Assembly: GCA_937874185.1 (NCBI GenBank)
Contig: CALNAK010000020.1
Span: 1 to 64,000, forward strand
Length of the DNA stretch: 64,000 bases
Direction of reading: 5' to 3'
DNA from: an uncultured Lactobacillus sp.
GTDB lineage: Bacteria; Bacillota; Bacilli; Lactobacillales; Lactobacillaceae
Below the pieces are notes generated by a model. That model was not told where the DNA came from. It worked only from the letters and a program-made list of their open reading frames with translations, and did not search any database. The position numbers were made by a program, and so were the translations under genes. Positions 51,003 to 61,277 of the stretch are shown piece by piece (position 1 is the first letter of the stretch; each line of letters opens with the position of its first letter).

Positions 51003-51046
51003 GAACAGCCACGATTTCCATTCAGAAATTGTGACTGTTTTATATT
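51003..51046 (+). terminator. Terminator after the lipoprotein gene and repeat D
   Basis: Stem AACAGCCACGATTTC/GAAATTGTGACTGTT with a short loop, followed by TTATATT. Confidence 0.7.
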
Positions 51047-51212
51047 AGAAAAAATTGTATTAAATCGTAAGAATAAAAACAGTGACACCCAAGTTTTATA
51101 ATTAACTAAACATAGGTAGAAAAATAAATTTCTTTGAGAAAATTACTATCAAACGGTGTATCCTTTGGTGGTTGGAAGAGTTTATTGCAAAACGGTTATT
51201 CACAAATAATTA

Positions 51213-51241
51213 TTGTTATTAATGATTTTATGTGCTATCAT
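51213..51241 (+). promoter_or_regulatory. Promoter of the argS T-box
   Basis: TTGTTA (51213-51218), 17-base spacer, TATCAT (51236-51241) with an extended TGC just before it. Confidence 0.7.
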
Positions 51242-51249
51242 ATTTTTGC

Positions 51250-51453
51250 TAAAGAGGGATTAATTAATCATGAGATTTAAAGCGAGGTCAAGGTTTGGTG
51301 AGAGTTGACTATTTCGATGATTAAGTCGTACCCGTCTTATATAAAATTTAATACATTAATTAATGAGTGGATATTAATCAATTAGAGTGGTACCGCGGGA
51401 AATCTCGTCTCTTTCAATAAGGATATTATTGAGAGAGGCGTTTTTTTTATCTA
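51250..51453 (+). ncRNA. T-box leader of argS (specifier probably CGT, Arg)
   Basis: The T-box core AGAGTGGTACCGCGGG (near 51384) is followed by TCTCGTCTCT and a terminator of matching sequence at 51405-51453. In Stem I, AAGTCGTACCC places an arginine codon CGT at 51327-51329 in the specifier position. Uncharged tRNA-Arg would allow argS transcription. The 5' boundary is approximate. Confidence 0.87.
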
Positions 51454-51465
51454 AAGGAGGAAAAT

Positions 51466-53160
51466 ATGGATTTTAAAAAACAAGTAGTTGATACATTGAT
51501 CAAGGTTTTACCAGAGGAAATTACTGAGGAACAAGTTACAAAGCTAATCGAAAAACCAAAGACATCAGATCTTGGTGATTACGCTTTCCCAACATTTATT
51601 TTGGCTAAGTCATTGCACAAGGCACCTAAAATGATTGCTGAAGAATTAGTTGGTCAACTTGATACAACAGGCTTTGAAAAGGTTGTTAATACTGGTGCTT
51701 ATATTAACTTCTTCTTAGATAAAAAAGCTTTCTCAAACGCTGTTATTCGTGAAGTTTTAACACAAAAAGATAACTATGGTAATGCCGATGACGGTAAAGG
51801 ACGTAATGTTCCTATCGACATGTCATCACCTAATATTGCTAAGCCAATGTCAATGGGACACTTACGTTCTACTGTAATTGGTAACTCAATTGCTAAAATC
51901 ATTACAAAATTAAACTACCAACCAGTTAAAATCAATCACTTAGGTGACTGGGGAACACAATTTGGTAAGTTGATTGTTGGATACAAACTATGGGGTTCAG
52001 AAGAAGAAGTTGAAGCAGATCCAATCAACAATCTTTTGAAGTACTATGTACGTTTCCATAAAGAAGCTGAAGAAAAACCAGAACTTGATGATGAAGCTCG
52101 TGCTTGGTTCAAGAGAATGGAAGATGGCGACAAGGAAGCTCTTGCTCTTTGGACATGGTTCAAGGAACTTTCACTAAAGGAATTCCAAACAATTTATGAT
52201 CGTCTTGATGTTCAATTTGATCACTTTACTGGTGAGTCATTCTACAACGACAAGATGGACGCTATCGTTAATACACTTGAAGAAAAAGGCCTACTAGAAG
52301 AGAGTCGTGGTGCTGAAATCGTTGACTTGTCAGAATACGACCTATCACCAGCCTTAATTAAGAAGACTGATGGTGCCACACTTTATATTACTCGTGATCT
52401 TGCTGCTGCTAAGTACCGTAAGGATACTTTCGACTTTGTTAAATCACTTTATGTTGTTGGTTCAGAACAAGCAGAACACTTTACAAAACTTAAGATTGTT
52501 TTGAAGAAGATGGGTTATGACTGGGCTGATGATATCGTTTATATTCCATTTGGCTTGATTACAACTGGTGGTAAGAAACTTTCAACTCGTAAAGGGAACG
52601 TTATCTTGCTTGATGATGTTCTAAACGATGCTGTTAATCTTGCTAAGAAACAAATTGAAGAAAAGAATCCTAATTTGAAGAATAAAGATGCCGTTGCTGA
52701 AGCAGTTGGTGTTGGTGCGGTTGTCTTCCATGATTTGAAGAATGATCGTCGTGATAGTTTTGACTTCAATCTTGAAGAAGTTGTTCGTTTTGAAGGTGAA
52801 ACTGGTCCTTATGTTCAATACACAAATGCTCGTGCTTTGAGTATCTTGAGAAAAGCTGGCGATGTTGACTATGCCGATGCAACTGATGTATCAGTAACTG
52901 ACGATGAGGCTTGGGATACTATCAAGATGCTACAAAACTTCCCAGACGTTGTTGAACGTGCTGCTAAGGAATACGAACCATCAGTAATTGCTAAATATGT
53001 CTTGAAACTAGCTAAGAGTTTCAACCAATATTACGCACACAGTAAGATTTTGGCTGATGACGAAGGCTTGAAAGCTAGACTTTCACTTGTTAAATCAGTT
53101 TCAACTGTATTGCAAATGTCATTAGCACTTCTAGGTGTTAAGGCTCCAGAAGAAATGTAA
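51466..53160 (+). CDS. argS: Arginyl-tRNA synthetase
   Basis: Class I synthetase of 564 residues. The HIGH-type motif is SMGHLRST near residue 128, preceded by DMSSPNIAKPM; the KMSKS counterpart is LSTRKGN near 370. An N-terminal Add1-like domain and the C-terminal anticodon domain ending ALLGVKAPEEM are complete. ATG 51466 behind AAAGGAGG. The T-box leader controls it, and the next gene begins 13 bases after its stop. Confidence 0.96.
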   Translation: MDFKKQVVDTLIKVLPEEITEEQVTKLIEKPKTSDLGDYAFPTFILAKSLHKAPKMIAEELVGQLDTTGFEKVVNTGAYINFFLDKKAFSNAVIREVLTQKDNYGNADDGKGRNVPIDMSSPNIAKPMSMGHLRSTVIGNSIAKIITKLNYQPVKINHLGDWGTQFGKLIVGYKLWGSEEEVEADPINNLLKYYVRFHKEAEEKPELDDEARAWFKRMEDGDKEALALWTWFKELSLKEFQTIYDRLDVQFDHFTGESFYNDKMDAIVNTLEEKGLLEESRGAEIVDLSEYDLSPALIKKTDGATLYITRDLAAAKYRKDTFDFVKSLYVVGSEQAEHFTKLKIVLKKMGYDWADDIVYIPFGLITTGGKKLSTRKGNVILLDDVLNDAVNLAKKQIEEKNPNLKNKDAVAEAVGVGAVVFHDLKNDRRDSFDFNLEEVVRFEGETGPYVQYTNARALSILRKAGDVDYADATDVSVTDDEAWDTIKMLQNFPDVVERAAKEYEPSVIAKYVLKLAKSFNQYYAHSKILADDEGLKARLSLVKSVSTVLQMSLALLGVKAPEEM

Positions 53161-53173
53161 GGTGAAGATAACT

Positions 53174-54094
53174 TTGGATAGAAAACTTTTTGGCGAAATA
53201 TCGGAAATAAAAACAACCATACTAGATTTAGCATGGTTGATATTAGCAATAGGGTTTACCTATCTGAATTATGGAAGTTTTAATTTCTTATACGGCATTT
53301 TGGGATTTGTTGCAGTATTCTTCATTCATTTATTTGTTAATTTTCATAACAACTACATGGATTATCGTAATTCAACAAGTGAAGAGTACCGTGAAAAAAT
53401 CAGTACAATCGGTATTAATCGTGAATCATTGGCAGTAGTCAAAAAATGGATGTATGGTTTGACTGTTTTTCCATTAATAATTGGGGCTTTCTTGGTATAT
53501 AAAACTGGATGGATAACTTTGGCAATTGGTATTGTTGGAGTTGGTATCGGCTTATTGTATTCAGCTGGTCCCAGACCACTAAACTCAACAACTGTTGGGG
53601 AAATAGTGGTGGCTATTGCCATTACCCAGCTAGTTCCAGTAACTTACTCCTATCTAGGATTAGTGGAAACTGGCAAGTTTGATTCTAGTACAGCCATCTC
53701 AATTATTTTGATAAGTTTACCAAATACTTTTGCATTCTTTTGTGCAGAATTGAGTAATGGAACTTGTGACTTAGAAGCAGATGTTAAAAATGGTCGTAAT
53801 ACATTGGTTAGTAAAATAGGGAAAGCCAATGCCTTGAGTTTGTTTAAAGCTAGTTGGGCAATTGCCTTCCTGTTAATTCCTATTCTAGCTGTTTTAAAAG
53901 TGGTGCCTTACATTACACTGTTAACCGTGCTGCTTTATCCAAATATTTGGGATGATCTTCGTCCATACCTGCATGAGCAGATAAAAGCGAAAACTTATCC
54001 TTCAGTAATCAAAGCTGTAACTAAGTTGGTTGTAACATATATCTTATTAATTGCTGTCGGGGCAATTGGTAAACTAATTATGTCATTACTATAA
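53174..54094 (+). CDS. menA: UbiA-family prenyltransferase, MenA-like
   Basis: 306 residues and about eight to nine helices. It has the two Asp-rich motifs of the family: NFHNNYMDYRN near residue 58 and CDLEADVKNGRNT near 200, which bind prenyl diphosphate through Mg2+. MenA joins a polyprenyl chain to 1,4-dihydroxy-2-naphthoate to give demethylmenaquinone. Lactobacilli often keep MenA for respiration or extracellular electron transfer using imported precursor. The start is TTG 53174 eight bases after AAGGTGA. It is probably co-transcribed with argS, an unrelated neighbour. Confidence 0.85.
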   Translation: MDRKLFGEISEIKTTILDLAWLILAIGFTYLNYGSFNFLYGILGFVAVFFIHLFVNFHNNYMDYRNSTSEEYREKISTIGINRESLAVVKKWMYGLTVFPLIIGAFLVYKTGWITLAIGIVGVGIGLLYSAGPRPLNSTTVGEIVVAIAITQLVPVTYSYLGLVETGKFDSSTAISIILISLPNTFAFFCAELSNGTCDLEADVKNGRNTLVSKIGKANALSLFKASWAIAFLLIPILAVLKVVPYITLLTVLLYPNIWDDLRPYLHEQIKAKTYPSVIKAVTKLVVTYILLIAVGAIGKLIMSLL

Positions 54095-54147
54095 TTGCAG
54101 TAAAAAATCAGAATGAGTTGAATTTCACTCCTAAAACTTGTTTCTGA

Positions 54148-54195
54148 ACAAAAAAAGAGAGCTCATCTAATTGTCGGGATTAGATGAGCTTTTTG
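54148..54195. terminator. Bidirectional terminator between menA and the pseudouridine synthase gene
   Basis: Stem AGCTCATCTAAT/ATTAGATGAGCT with loop TGTCGGG, flanked by A residues on the left and TTTTT on the right, so it can end both converging transcripts. Confidence 0.85.
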
Positions 54196-54200
54196 GTTGC

Positions 54201-55082
54201 TTAGAAATAAGCACATATTAAATTATACATATCTTTTGATAATTTTGCTTTAATTATTTTTAGGTTGCCCGTAAAGGGTTCCTTAAAAGTTAATTCATAT
54301 GCAAACAAAAGTAGTTTACCATTTTTAGGATTAGGATTATATAGTGGGTCGTTGACAATCGGCCAACCTTCATGAGCAAGGTGAACTCTCAATTGGTGTG
54401 TTCGACCAGTTAAAAGGTTTAATTTCAAAAGAGCATGCTGAGGACTTTGTTTTAAAACTTCGTACTCGGTGATGGCATTCAAACCGCTATCAGAAATCAT
54501 TCGTTTACGGACATCGCTTGGATCTTGGGCAATTGGTAAATCGATTGTACCAGTAGCTTGAATTGGTTTAATTAGATCAACTACAGCTAAATATTCACGA
54601 TGTAAAGTTTTACTGCTTAATTGACGATTGAAAATAGGAACCAAATAAGGCGTTTTGGCAATTAGAACTAATCCCGACGTTTCCATATCAATTCGGTGTA
54701 CCATATAAGGATGACCATTTTTAAGGTATGTTTCAACGTCATTCATTAGGGAATCACTTTCAGTATCCAAGTTGGGGTGGGTCTTTTTGCCAGCAACTTT
54801 GTTAACGACTATAATATCGTCATCTTCATACACAACATCAACGGGGTCTTTACCTGGTAAATAGTGTTGCTCAGTCCGAGGTGGGAAGTTAAAGTTCAAT
54901 GTGACAATATCGTTAGTTTTGACAATTGTGTTAAAAGAGTGGTATTTTCCATTGATCAAAACGTCCTCTTGAATTCTAAAAAAATGTTGCCACTTCTTTG
55001 GTATCAGCCACTTTTGGAGCAATTGACGGATTGTTAATTCTTCATTATTTTCTTGATGGTAAGTGATGATTTTTTGATACAT
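54201..55082 (-). CDS. RluA/RluD-family pseudouridine synthase
   Basis: 293 residues. An N-terminal S4-like RNA-binding segment precedes the catalytic domain, which shows HRIDMETSGLVLIAK near residue 130 (catalytic Asp), and GRTHQLRVHLAHEGWPIVNDPLY near 225 (in part). It isomerises uridines in rRNA; the exact site cannot be told. ATG 55082 behind AAGGAG. Divergent from the PBP gene. Confidence 0.93.
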   Translation of the reverse strand: MYQKIITYHQENNEELTIRQLLQKWLIPKKWQHFFRIQEDVLINGKYHSFNTIVKTNDIVTLNFNFPPRTEQHYLPGKDPVDVVYEDDDIIVVNKVAGKKTHPNLDTESDSLMNDVETYLKNGHPYMVHRIDMETSGLVLIAKTPYLVPIFNRQLSSKTLHREYLAVVDLIKPIQATGTIDLPIAQDPSDVRKRMISDSGLNAITEYEVLKQSPQHALLKLNLLTGRTHQLRVHLAHEGWPIVNDPLYNPNPKNGKLLLFAYELTFKEPFTGNLKIIKAKLSKDMYNLICAYF

Positions 55083-55173
55083 CTATCTGCTAGCTCCTTA
55101 AAGATTGTAGGGTGGCTTTAAAAAAAGTTCTATAATGTGATAAAATTTGTTCTTATACAGAGGTATTTAAACA

Positions 55174-57246
55174 ATGAATAATAGAAACAGGTTTTGGGAT
55201 TGGCTAAAACCGAAATTACTAGTTGCTTGGGATTTTATTAAAAAGTACTGGAAAAGATTTCAAATTACGCGTTGGCTAATTTTAATTGTTCTTACGGCAA
55301 TACTTGTTTTGAGTAGTTACTGGACTTACAAAGCCAAGACTTCAAATGTAGCTGATCTACAATCATCACTGCAAACTAAAACGACTGTTTTAGATAAAGA
55401 TGGTGATGATGCTGGTGAATTATACGCTAATAAAGGGACTTATGTTAGTTTTGATAAAATATCGACTAACATCCAAAATGCGGTTACTTCAACTGAAGAT
55501 AGAACATTTTGGACTAATCCAGGGTTTAGTATTAAAGGATATGCCAGAGCTGCCATAGGTTATGTGATTCATCATGGTATTTCTGGTGGTGGTAGTACAT
55601 TGACGCAACAATTAGCTAAGAATTCGCTTTTGACACAGAAACAGACGCTTTCCAGAAAAGGTGAAGAATTATTTTTAGCGATTGAGATCAATCGAGTTTA
55701 TTCTAAAAAAGAAATTTTGACCATGTACCTTAATAATGCTTATTTTGGTAATGGTGTCTGGGGTGTTCAAGATGCCTCAGAAAAATATTTTGGTAAGAAT
55801 GCTAGTGAGTTGAATCCAGCCGAAGGTGCTGTGTTAGCTGGAATTTTGAAGGCTCCTAATGATTATAATCCAATTAATAGTATGAGTAATTCGAAGGCAA
55901 GACGCAATCTTGTTTTGGATCTGATGGTTCAAAATAAGAAACTAACTTCTGCTCAGGCATCTTACTATCAAGGAACGGCTATTACTTTGAATGATAATTA
56001 TGCCGGTAATAGTTCGTACAAGTATCCTTATTTCTTTGATGCTGTTATTTCTGAAGCCGTTAACAAATACGGATTAAAGGAAGATGACATTTTAAATAAG
56101 GGTTATAAGATTTATACAACTTTGGATCAAACGATGCAAAGTTCGATGCAGAATACCTTTAATAATAATTATTTGTTCCCAGCTAATGCAGCTGATGGTA
56201 CGAAGGTTCAAGGGGCATCTGTTGCTGTGGATCCTAAGACTGGTGGAATTTTGGCAGTCGTTGGTGGTCGTGGTGATCATACGTTTAGAGGGTATAACTA
56301 TGCTACTCAAAGTGAACGTCAACCAGGATCAACCATTAAACCTCTGGCCGTTTATACACCAGCAATTGAAAATGGATATAGTTATGATTCGGAATTACCC
56401 GATGAAATAACAAGTTTCGGTAAAAATAAATATACGCCAACTAATGCTGACGGATTGTATCAAGAATCAATCCCAATGTATAAAGCTTTGGTCCATAGTG
56501 AAAATGTTCCAGCTGTTGCCTTGCTTGATAAGATTGGGGTTAAAAAGGGTGTTAACTCAGTCGAAAACTTTGGTATCAAGGTCAACAAGAATGATCAAAA
56601 CTTGGCTTTGGCACTGGGTGGATTGGAAAAAGGTGTGTCACCACTACAAATGGCGCGCGCTTATACGGCCTTTGCTAATGAAGGTAAGCTAGCTAACACA
56701 CACTTTATTACAAAAATCGTTGATTCTACTGGTACGGTTATTGTTAATAATACTAATACTTCAACTAAGCAGATTATTAGTAAAAACACCGCTAAAGAAA
56801 TGACTAGTATGATGTTGGGCGTTTACAACGAAGGTACTGGTAAAGCCGCTAAGCCGGATGGTTATCAGATTGCCGGTAAGACTGGTAGTACTGAAGTTCC
56901 ACGTTCATATGGTTACGCTGGTACGAAGGATCAATGGATGATTGGTTACACACCTGACGTTGTTGTAACTAGTTGGATTGGATTTGATACGACTGATAAG
57001 AATCATTTCATTCCAAGTGTTAGTGAAAATGGGATTGCTCCGCTCTTTAAGACTGAGATGGCAGGAATTCTACCTGGTACTAAAGGAACTGACTTTGGTG
57101 TGAAAGATGCTTCTAAATTAGCTGAAGATAATACAACGGATACTGGTAATAGTGATATTACAAAATCTATTGAAGATGGCGTAAATAACGTTAAAGATAA
57201 AGCTACAGAATGGTATAATGATATTAAGAACTTTTTTGGTCAATAG
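55174..57246 (+). CDS. Class A penicillin-binding protein (PBP1A/PBP2A-like)
   Basis: 690 residues: a cytoplasmic tail, a membrane anchor near 33-52, a GT51 glycosyltransferase domain (TEDRTFWTNPGFS near 108, GGSTLTQQLAKN near 147, MYLNNAYFGNGVWGVQ near 185) and a transpeptidase domain with SxxK in RQPGSTIKP near 385, SEN near 445 and KTGST near 568. It polymerises and cross-links peptidoglycan outside the membrane. ATG 55174 behind GAGG. The UPF0342 gene starts 9 bases after its stop. Confidence 0.95.
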   Translation: MNNRNRFWDWLKPKLLVAWDFIKKYWKRFQITRWLILIVLTAILVLSSYWTYKAKTSNVADLQSSLQTKTTVLDKDGDDAGELYANKGTYVSFDKISTNIQNAVTSTEDRTFWTNPGFSIKGYARAAIGYVIHHGISGGGSTLTQQLAKNSLLTQKQTLSRKGEELFLAIEINRVYSKKEILTMYLNNAYFGNGVWGVQDASEKYFGKNASELNPAEGAVLAGILKAPNDYNPINSMSNSKARRNLVLDLMVQNKKLTSAQASYYQGTAITLNDNYAGNSSYKYPYFFDAVISEAVNKYGLKEDDILNKGYKIYTTLDQTMQSSMQNTFNNNYLFPANAADGTKVQGASVAVDPKTGGILAVVGGRGDHTFRGYNYATQSERQPGSTIKPLAVYTPAIENGYSYDSELPDEITSFGKNKYTPTNADGLYQESIPMYKALVHSENVPAVALLDKIGVKKGVNSVENFGIKVNKNDQNLALALGGLEKGVSPLQMARAYTAFANEGKLANTHFITKIVDSTGTVIVNNTNTSTKQIISKNTAKEMTSMMLGVYNEGTGKAAKPDGYQIAGKTGSTEVPRSYGYAGTKDQWMIGYTPDVVVTSWIGFDTTDKNHFIPSVSENGIAPLFKTEMAGILPGTKGTDFGVKDASKLAEDNTTDTGNSDITKSIEDGVNNVKDKATEWYNDIKNFFGQ

Positions 57247-57255
57247 GAGGACTGT

Positions 57256-57615
57256 ATGAACATTTACGATAGTGCCAATCAACTTGAACAAGATCTAAGA
57301 AAGACAACCGAAGTTTCTGATTTGAAACTTGCTTTTGAAGCTGTTAAAGCTAATGACTTGGCTTACAAACTTTTTGATAAAGTTCAAAACAAACAATTTG
57401 AACTCCAACAAAAACAAATGCAAGGTCAAGAGATTTCAGACGAAGACATTAAAGGAATGCGTGAGTTAACAGACCAACTTTCAAATTACACTGAAATTCA
57501 AAACTTAATGGATAAAGAACAAAAAATGAATTCAATGATGGATGAATTGAATAAAATCATTTCTAAGCCTATCGCTGAAATTTATCAAGATAGTAAAGAT
57601 AACCAAGACAAATAA
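57256..57615 (+). CDS. YlbF/UPF0342 family protein (YheA-like)
   Basis: 119 residues, predicted all-helical with Gln/Lys/Glu-rich heptads (FELQQKQMQGQEISDEDIKG), matching the YheA/YmcA/YlbF superfamily. YlbF and YmcA in Bacillus support RNase Y and competence; this paralogue's role is unknown. ATG 57256 behind AGGAGG. Co-transcribed with the PBP gene, then a terminator. Confidence 0.87.
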   Translation: MNIYDSANQLEQDLRKTTEVSDLKLAFEAVKANDLAYKLFDKVQNKQFELQQKQMQGQEISDEDIKGMRELTDQLSNYTEIQNLMDKEQKMNSMMDELNKIISKPIAEIYQDSKDNQDK

Positions 57616-57617
57616 TA

Positions 57618-57658
57618 AGGACTTAGGGCTTAAGTAATTTGCTCGAGTCCTTTTCTTT
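57618..57658 (+). terminator. Terminator after the UPF0342 gene
   Basis: Stem AAGGACT..GGGC with GCTC.AGTCCTT around a 10-base loop, then TTTCTTTT. Confidence 0.75.
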
Positions 57659-57675
57659 TACAGGGGAGTTTAAGA

Positions 57676-58839
57676 ATGAAGTTTTTGCATGCAGCCGATC
57701 TACATTTGGATACACCATTTGTAGGAGTTAGTAATTTTTCGAAACAATTACAGAGTCAATTAAAGGATTCTACATATATTGCAGCAAAGAAAATATTTCA
57801 AACAGCTATCGAAGAGAATGTTGACTTCGTGATTTTAGCTGGAGATATTTTTGATGACACTGATAGTTCTTTAAAGGCTCAAATGTTTCTGAAAGCTGAG
57901 TTCGAAAAGTTGGACCAAGCTAATATTGAGATTTATATGATTTACGGTAATCATGATTATTATCGTAATAATTTTGCTGTGGTCAATTTCCCCCAAAATG
58001 TGACTATCTTTGGTCAAGATGTTTCAACAGCAGAAATAACAGCTAGTGATGGCCAAAAAGTTGGTATCACTGGCTTTAGTTACTATCAACAACATATTAA
58101 TGATGCAATGGTAGAACAATATCCAACACGTGGTGACTTCGATTATCAAATCGGAGTTTTACATGCCGGTGTTGGTGATGATAACTATGCTCCATTTAAA
58201 ATAAGTGATCTGGTTAAAAAAGGCTATGATTATTGGGCCTTAGGTCACATTCATAAACGTGAGATTCTCAATGAGAATCCTATGATTGTTTATTCCGGTG
58301 ATACACAGGGTCGCAATCAGAACGAAACAACCCCTAAGGGCTTTTATATTGTTTCGGTTGAGAATCACGTGACACAGATGAAATTTGTTAAAAGTAGCAC
58401 CTATACTTGGGATAAGGTAACTTTAAATGCCAAGGAAGATGATACAGTTGATAGTTTGATTTCAAAAATAAGTGATGTTTTGAATGATACTGATACGTTG
58501 ATAACTCTAACAATTAATAATGCCCAGAATTTGAGTAGGGATGTCATCAAAACGATTGACCGAAATGAAATTTTACAACATTTTTCAACAGTCGATACTG
58601 CCGGAATACTTTACAAAATTTATTTGAAATATAACGATAATCCACAGTTGGCTACGATTGATAAAAAATATTGGGATCAAGCTGAAAAGGAGTCCATAAC
58701 TTTGGATGCTATTAAAGATATGGATGAAAAACTCTATTCATCAGCGATAATTCGTAAGCATATCAATAAGCCGGAGTTTTTAAAGAATATTACTGAAATG
58801 ACGAGAAATGTTATTAATCAAAAATATACTGGAGAATAA
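57676..58839 (+). CDS. yhaO: DNA repair exonuclease of the metallophosphoesterase family (YhaO, SbcD-like)
   Basis: 387 residues. The five Mre11/SbcD motifs are present: FLHAADLHLDTP near 3, ILAGDIFDD near 55, YGNHDYY near 93, GVLHAG near 158 and LGHIHKRE near 196. Members cut DNA ends with Mn2+. It pairs with the ATPase encoded two bases downstream, paralleling SbcD/SbcC. ATG 57676 behind AGGGGAG. Confidence 0.92.
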   Translation: MKFLHAADLHLDTPFVGVSNFSKQLQSQLKDSTYIAAKKIFQTAIEENVDFVILAGDIFDDTDSSLKAQMFLKAEFEKLDQANIEIYMIYGNHDYYRNNFAVVNFPQNVTIFGQDVSTAEITASDGQKVGITGFSYYQQHINDAMVEQYPTRGDFDYQIGVLHAGVGDDNYAPFKISDLVKKGYDYWALGHIHKREILNENPMIVYSGDTQGRNQNETTPKGFYIVSVENHVTQMKFVKSSTYTWDKVTLNAKEDDTVDSLISKISDVLNDTDTLITLTINNAQNLSRDVIKTIDRNEILQHFSTVDTAGILYKIYLKYNDNPQLATIDKKYWDQAEKESITLDAIKDMDEKLYSSAIIRKHINKPEFLKNITEMTRNVINQKYTGE

Positions 58840-58841
58840 TC

Positions 58842-61277
58842 GTGAAATTAGTTAAAGCAAACATATACGGTTTCGGTAAGTGGATCGACCAAAAATTTGA
58901 CTTCAAACAAGATTATCAAGTTATTTTTGGTAGTAACGAAGCTGGAAAAACAACGTTATTGAATTTTATTAAAAGTATCCTCTTTGGGTTTGCTTCAGCT
59001 CGAGGGGAAAATAAGTATTTACAATATAAACCTAAAAAGGGCAACAACTATGGTGGTGAACTGGAGTTTTTAGCAGACGATGGCAGTAAGTGGATTGTGC
59101 GTCGGACTGACGGAAAAAATGAGGGTAAAGTTGAATTGTTCCATGATGATCAACAAGTTCCCGAATCACAATTATCTGAAATAGTTGGCAGTTTTTCAAA
59201 AGATGATTATGAGCATACTCATGTATTTGACGATAAGAATATTTTGTCAATTTATGGTCTGGATGAGAATCAATTGGAAGAAGAAATCATGTCAATTGGT
59301 GCTGTTGGTAGTAAAGAATGGTTAGCTACCGCAGACAAGATAAATGATGATGCTGAAGATCTTTATAAGAAACGTGGTCAAAAGCAGCCGTTAGTTGTTA
59401 ATTTGAAACAACACGATGAATTAGTGGAGGAGAAATCTGAAATTGAAAATCAGCAGTCAGCCTATCAACGTGTAAAAAAAGAGTTGGAAACGACTAAGGC
59501 TGATTTTGATGCTAATGAAGGATTATTGAAACAAGCTAATGAATCAGAGAATAACTTACGTAATTTAGATAAGAAGTGGTCACGTTTCGAACAACTTCAA
59601 CAAACCAATGTTCCGGACGAAAGTTCGAAAATTAGTAATGAAGATTGGGAAAAAGTTTTAAAGGTCAATCAGGAACTCAGTACTTTACAGGAAACACCAA
59701 CGGTAAATAAGGTTTCTACGTTAGATAATGTTGAGAAACAAGTTTTACTGAATTATCGAAATAATCAAAAACAATTAGATTATATTCGTAATCAGAAATT
59801 TGAATTGCAGAATCTACAATTTCATCGGGATGATATGAATTCTAAATTGTTGAAGGTTGATACGGAAGTTGATCAGTTATTCAAGAATAATCCTGGATTG
59901 TCAGAGAATATGCGTCCGTTGTCGACAGATGAACTGGATCAAATAACGCCGCAACAAAATAATAAGAGTAGTAATAATATTCCATTAATTGTTTGTGGTG
60001 TAGCAATAGTATTGGCATTTTTAATGTCCAATCCCATGAAACTTGTTTTTAGCATTGTTGCGATTGCTAGTGCCATTTGGTATTGGTACCAAAGCAAAGG
60101 GAATAGTGCTAAGAATAATTTAGACAACTATCCATTTTTGCAACAGAAGGGTTATACAAACTTAACTCGTGAAGCAATTATTAGTTTACAAAGTATCGTT
60201 ATTCAATTAGATAATATGCATACATCACAAAATGGTTTGACTGATGGTATTAAATCAATTGAAGTTGATTTGAATAAATGGCGTAAGATCCTAATTGAAT
60301 TGGACGTTTTGGATGAATCGTATAAGAGTGATAATTATAATGAACAGATAGAAAAGTACTTTACTAAGCTGGATCAAATTAAGGCTAAAGCAGACTTGTC
60401 AGAAAAGAGTCAAACGGAAACTCAGAAAATTACTGATAATCGTAACCAACGTTTGGATCAGTTACAAAATGAACTTCGCAAGATTTTGGATAAGTACAAG
60501 ATATCTAGTATGAATTTATTTATTCAGACGCATACAACTCAAATTGAAAATCAAAAAGTTGTTGATCAAGCTAATCAGGATAAGGACTTCATTGGAACTG
60601 ACTTTGAAGAGTTACAAAAATATCAGAGTCACAGTCGATTGACTAGTCAATTGGCAGAGGTTACTGCTAAAAAGGCTGAGTTGACTGATAAGAATAATGA
60701 ACTAAGTCGCCAAATGGGGTCTTTAAAGGAACAAATGCAACAAGTCTTTGACAATGACCGTTACCAACGAGTTGTTTCACAACTAGCTCAGAATAAGGAA
60801 GACATTATTGAGAATTACGATGAATGGGCTTCTAAGAAATTAGCTAGCAGTTGGATTCGTGAAATGTTAAATATTGCAACCGAAAATCGTTATCCAAGAA
60901 TGTTGGCACGAGCAACTCAGTATTTTGCATTGTTGACTAATAACAATTACATTAAAATCGATTTTCATAAAAATAATATTGTTGTAACTAGTACTAATAA
61001 AAATGTCTTTGATGTTCATGAGTTATCACAAGCGACAACGGTTCAACTTTATATCTCGTTACGATTAGCTTTTGTTACGGAGATTGCAGACTTAATTAAG
61101 TTGCCAATTTTAATTGACGACGCGTTTGTTGATTTTGATATTTCTAGAACGGGAAATGTTTTTAAACTAATTCAAGAGATTGCTAAGAACAATCAAGTGA
61201 TTTACGTAACAGCCAATGAACCAAAGGCTTTACCGGCAGATCATATTTTAAAACTGGAGGAGAAAGAGATTGCCTAA
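58842..61277 (+). CDS. yhaN: SbcC/Rad50-like AAA ATPase (YhaN)
   Basis: 811 residues. The Walker A loop is FGSNEAGKTTLLNF near 30, followed by long coiled coils (about 180-340 and 430-660). Two membrane-like hydrophobic stretches lie near 380-415 (IPLIVCGVAIVLAFLM and LVFSIVAIASAIWYWY), as known for YhaN proteins, so the coil may be membrane-anchored. The signature region ELSQATTVQLYISLRLAFV and Walker B LPILIDDAFVDFD lie near 730-760. GTG start at 58842 behind GGAGA. Its end overlaps yhaM by 8 bases. Confidence 0.9.
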   Translation: MKLVKANIYGFGKWIDQKFDFKQDYQVIFGSNEAGKTTLLNFIKSILFGFASARGENKYLQYKPKKGNNYGGELEFLADDGSKWIVRRTDGKNEGKVELFHDDQQVPESQLSEIVGSFSKDDYEHTHVFDDKNILSIYGLDENQLEEEIMSIGAVGSKEWLATADKINDDAEDLYKKRGQKQPLVVNLKQHDELVEEKSEIENQQSAYQRVKKELETTKADFDANEGLLKQANESENNLRNLDKKWSRFEQLQQTNVPDESSKISNEDWEKVLKVNQELSTLQETPTVNKVSTLDNVEKQVLLNYRNNQKQLDYIRNQKFELQNLQFHRDDMNSKLLKVDTEVDQLFKNNPGLSENMRPLSTDELDQITPQQNNKSSNNIPLIVCGVAIVLAFLMSNPMKLVFSIVAIASAIWYWYQSKGNSAKNNLDNYPFLQQKGYTNLTREAIISLQSIVIQLDNMHTSQNGLTDGIKSIEVDLNKWRKILIELDVLDESYKSDNYNEQIEKYFTKLDQIKAKADLSEKSQTETQKITDNRNQRLDQLQNELRKILDKYKISSMNLFIQTHTTQIENQKVVDQANQDKDFIGTDFEELQKYQSHSRLTSQLAEVTAKKAELTDKNNELSRQMGSLKEQMQQVFDNDRYQRVVSQLAQNKEDIIENYDEWASKKLASSWIREMLNIATENRYPRMLARATQYFALLTNNNYIKIDFHKNNIVVTSTNKNVFDVHELSQATTVQLYISLRLAFVTEIADLIKLPILIDDAFVDFDISRTGNVFKLIQEIAKNNQVIYVTANEPKALPADHILKLEEKEIA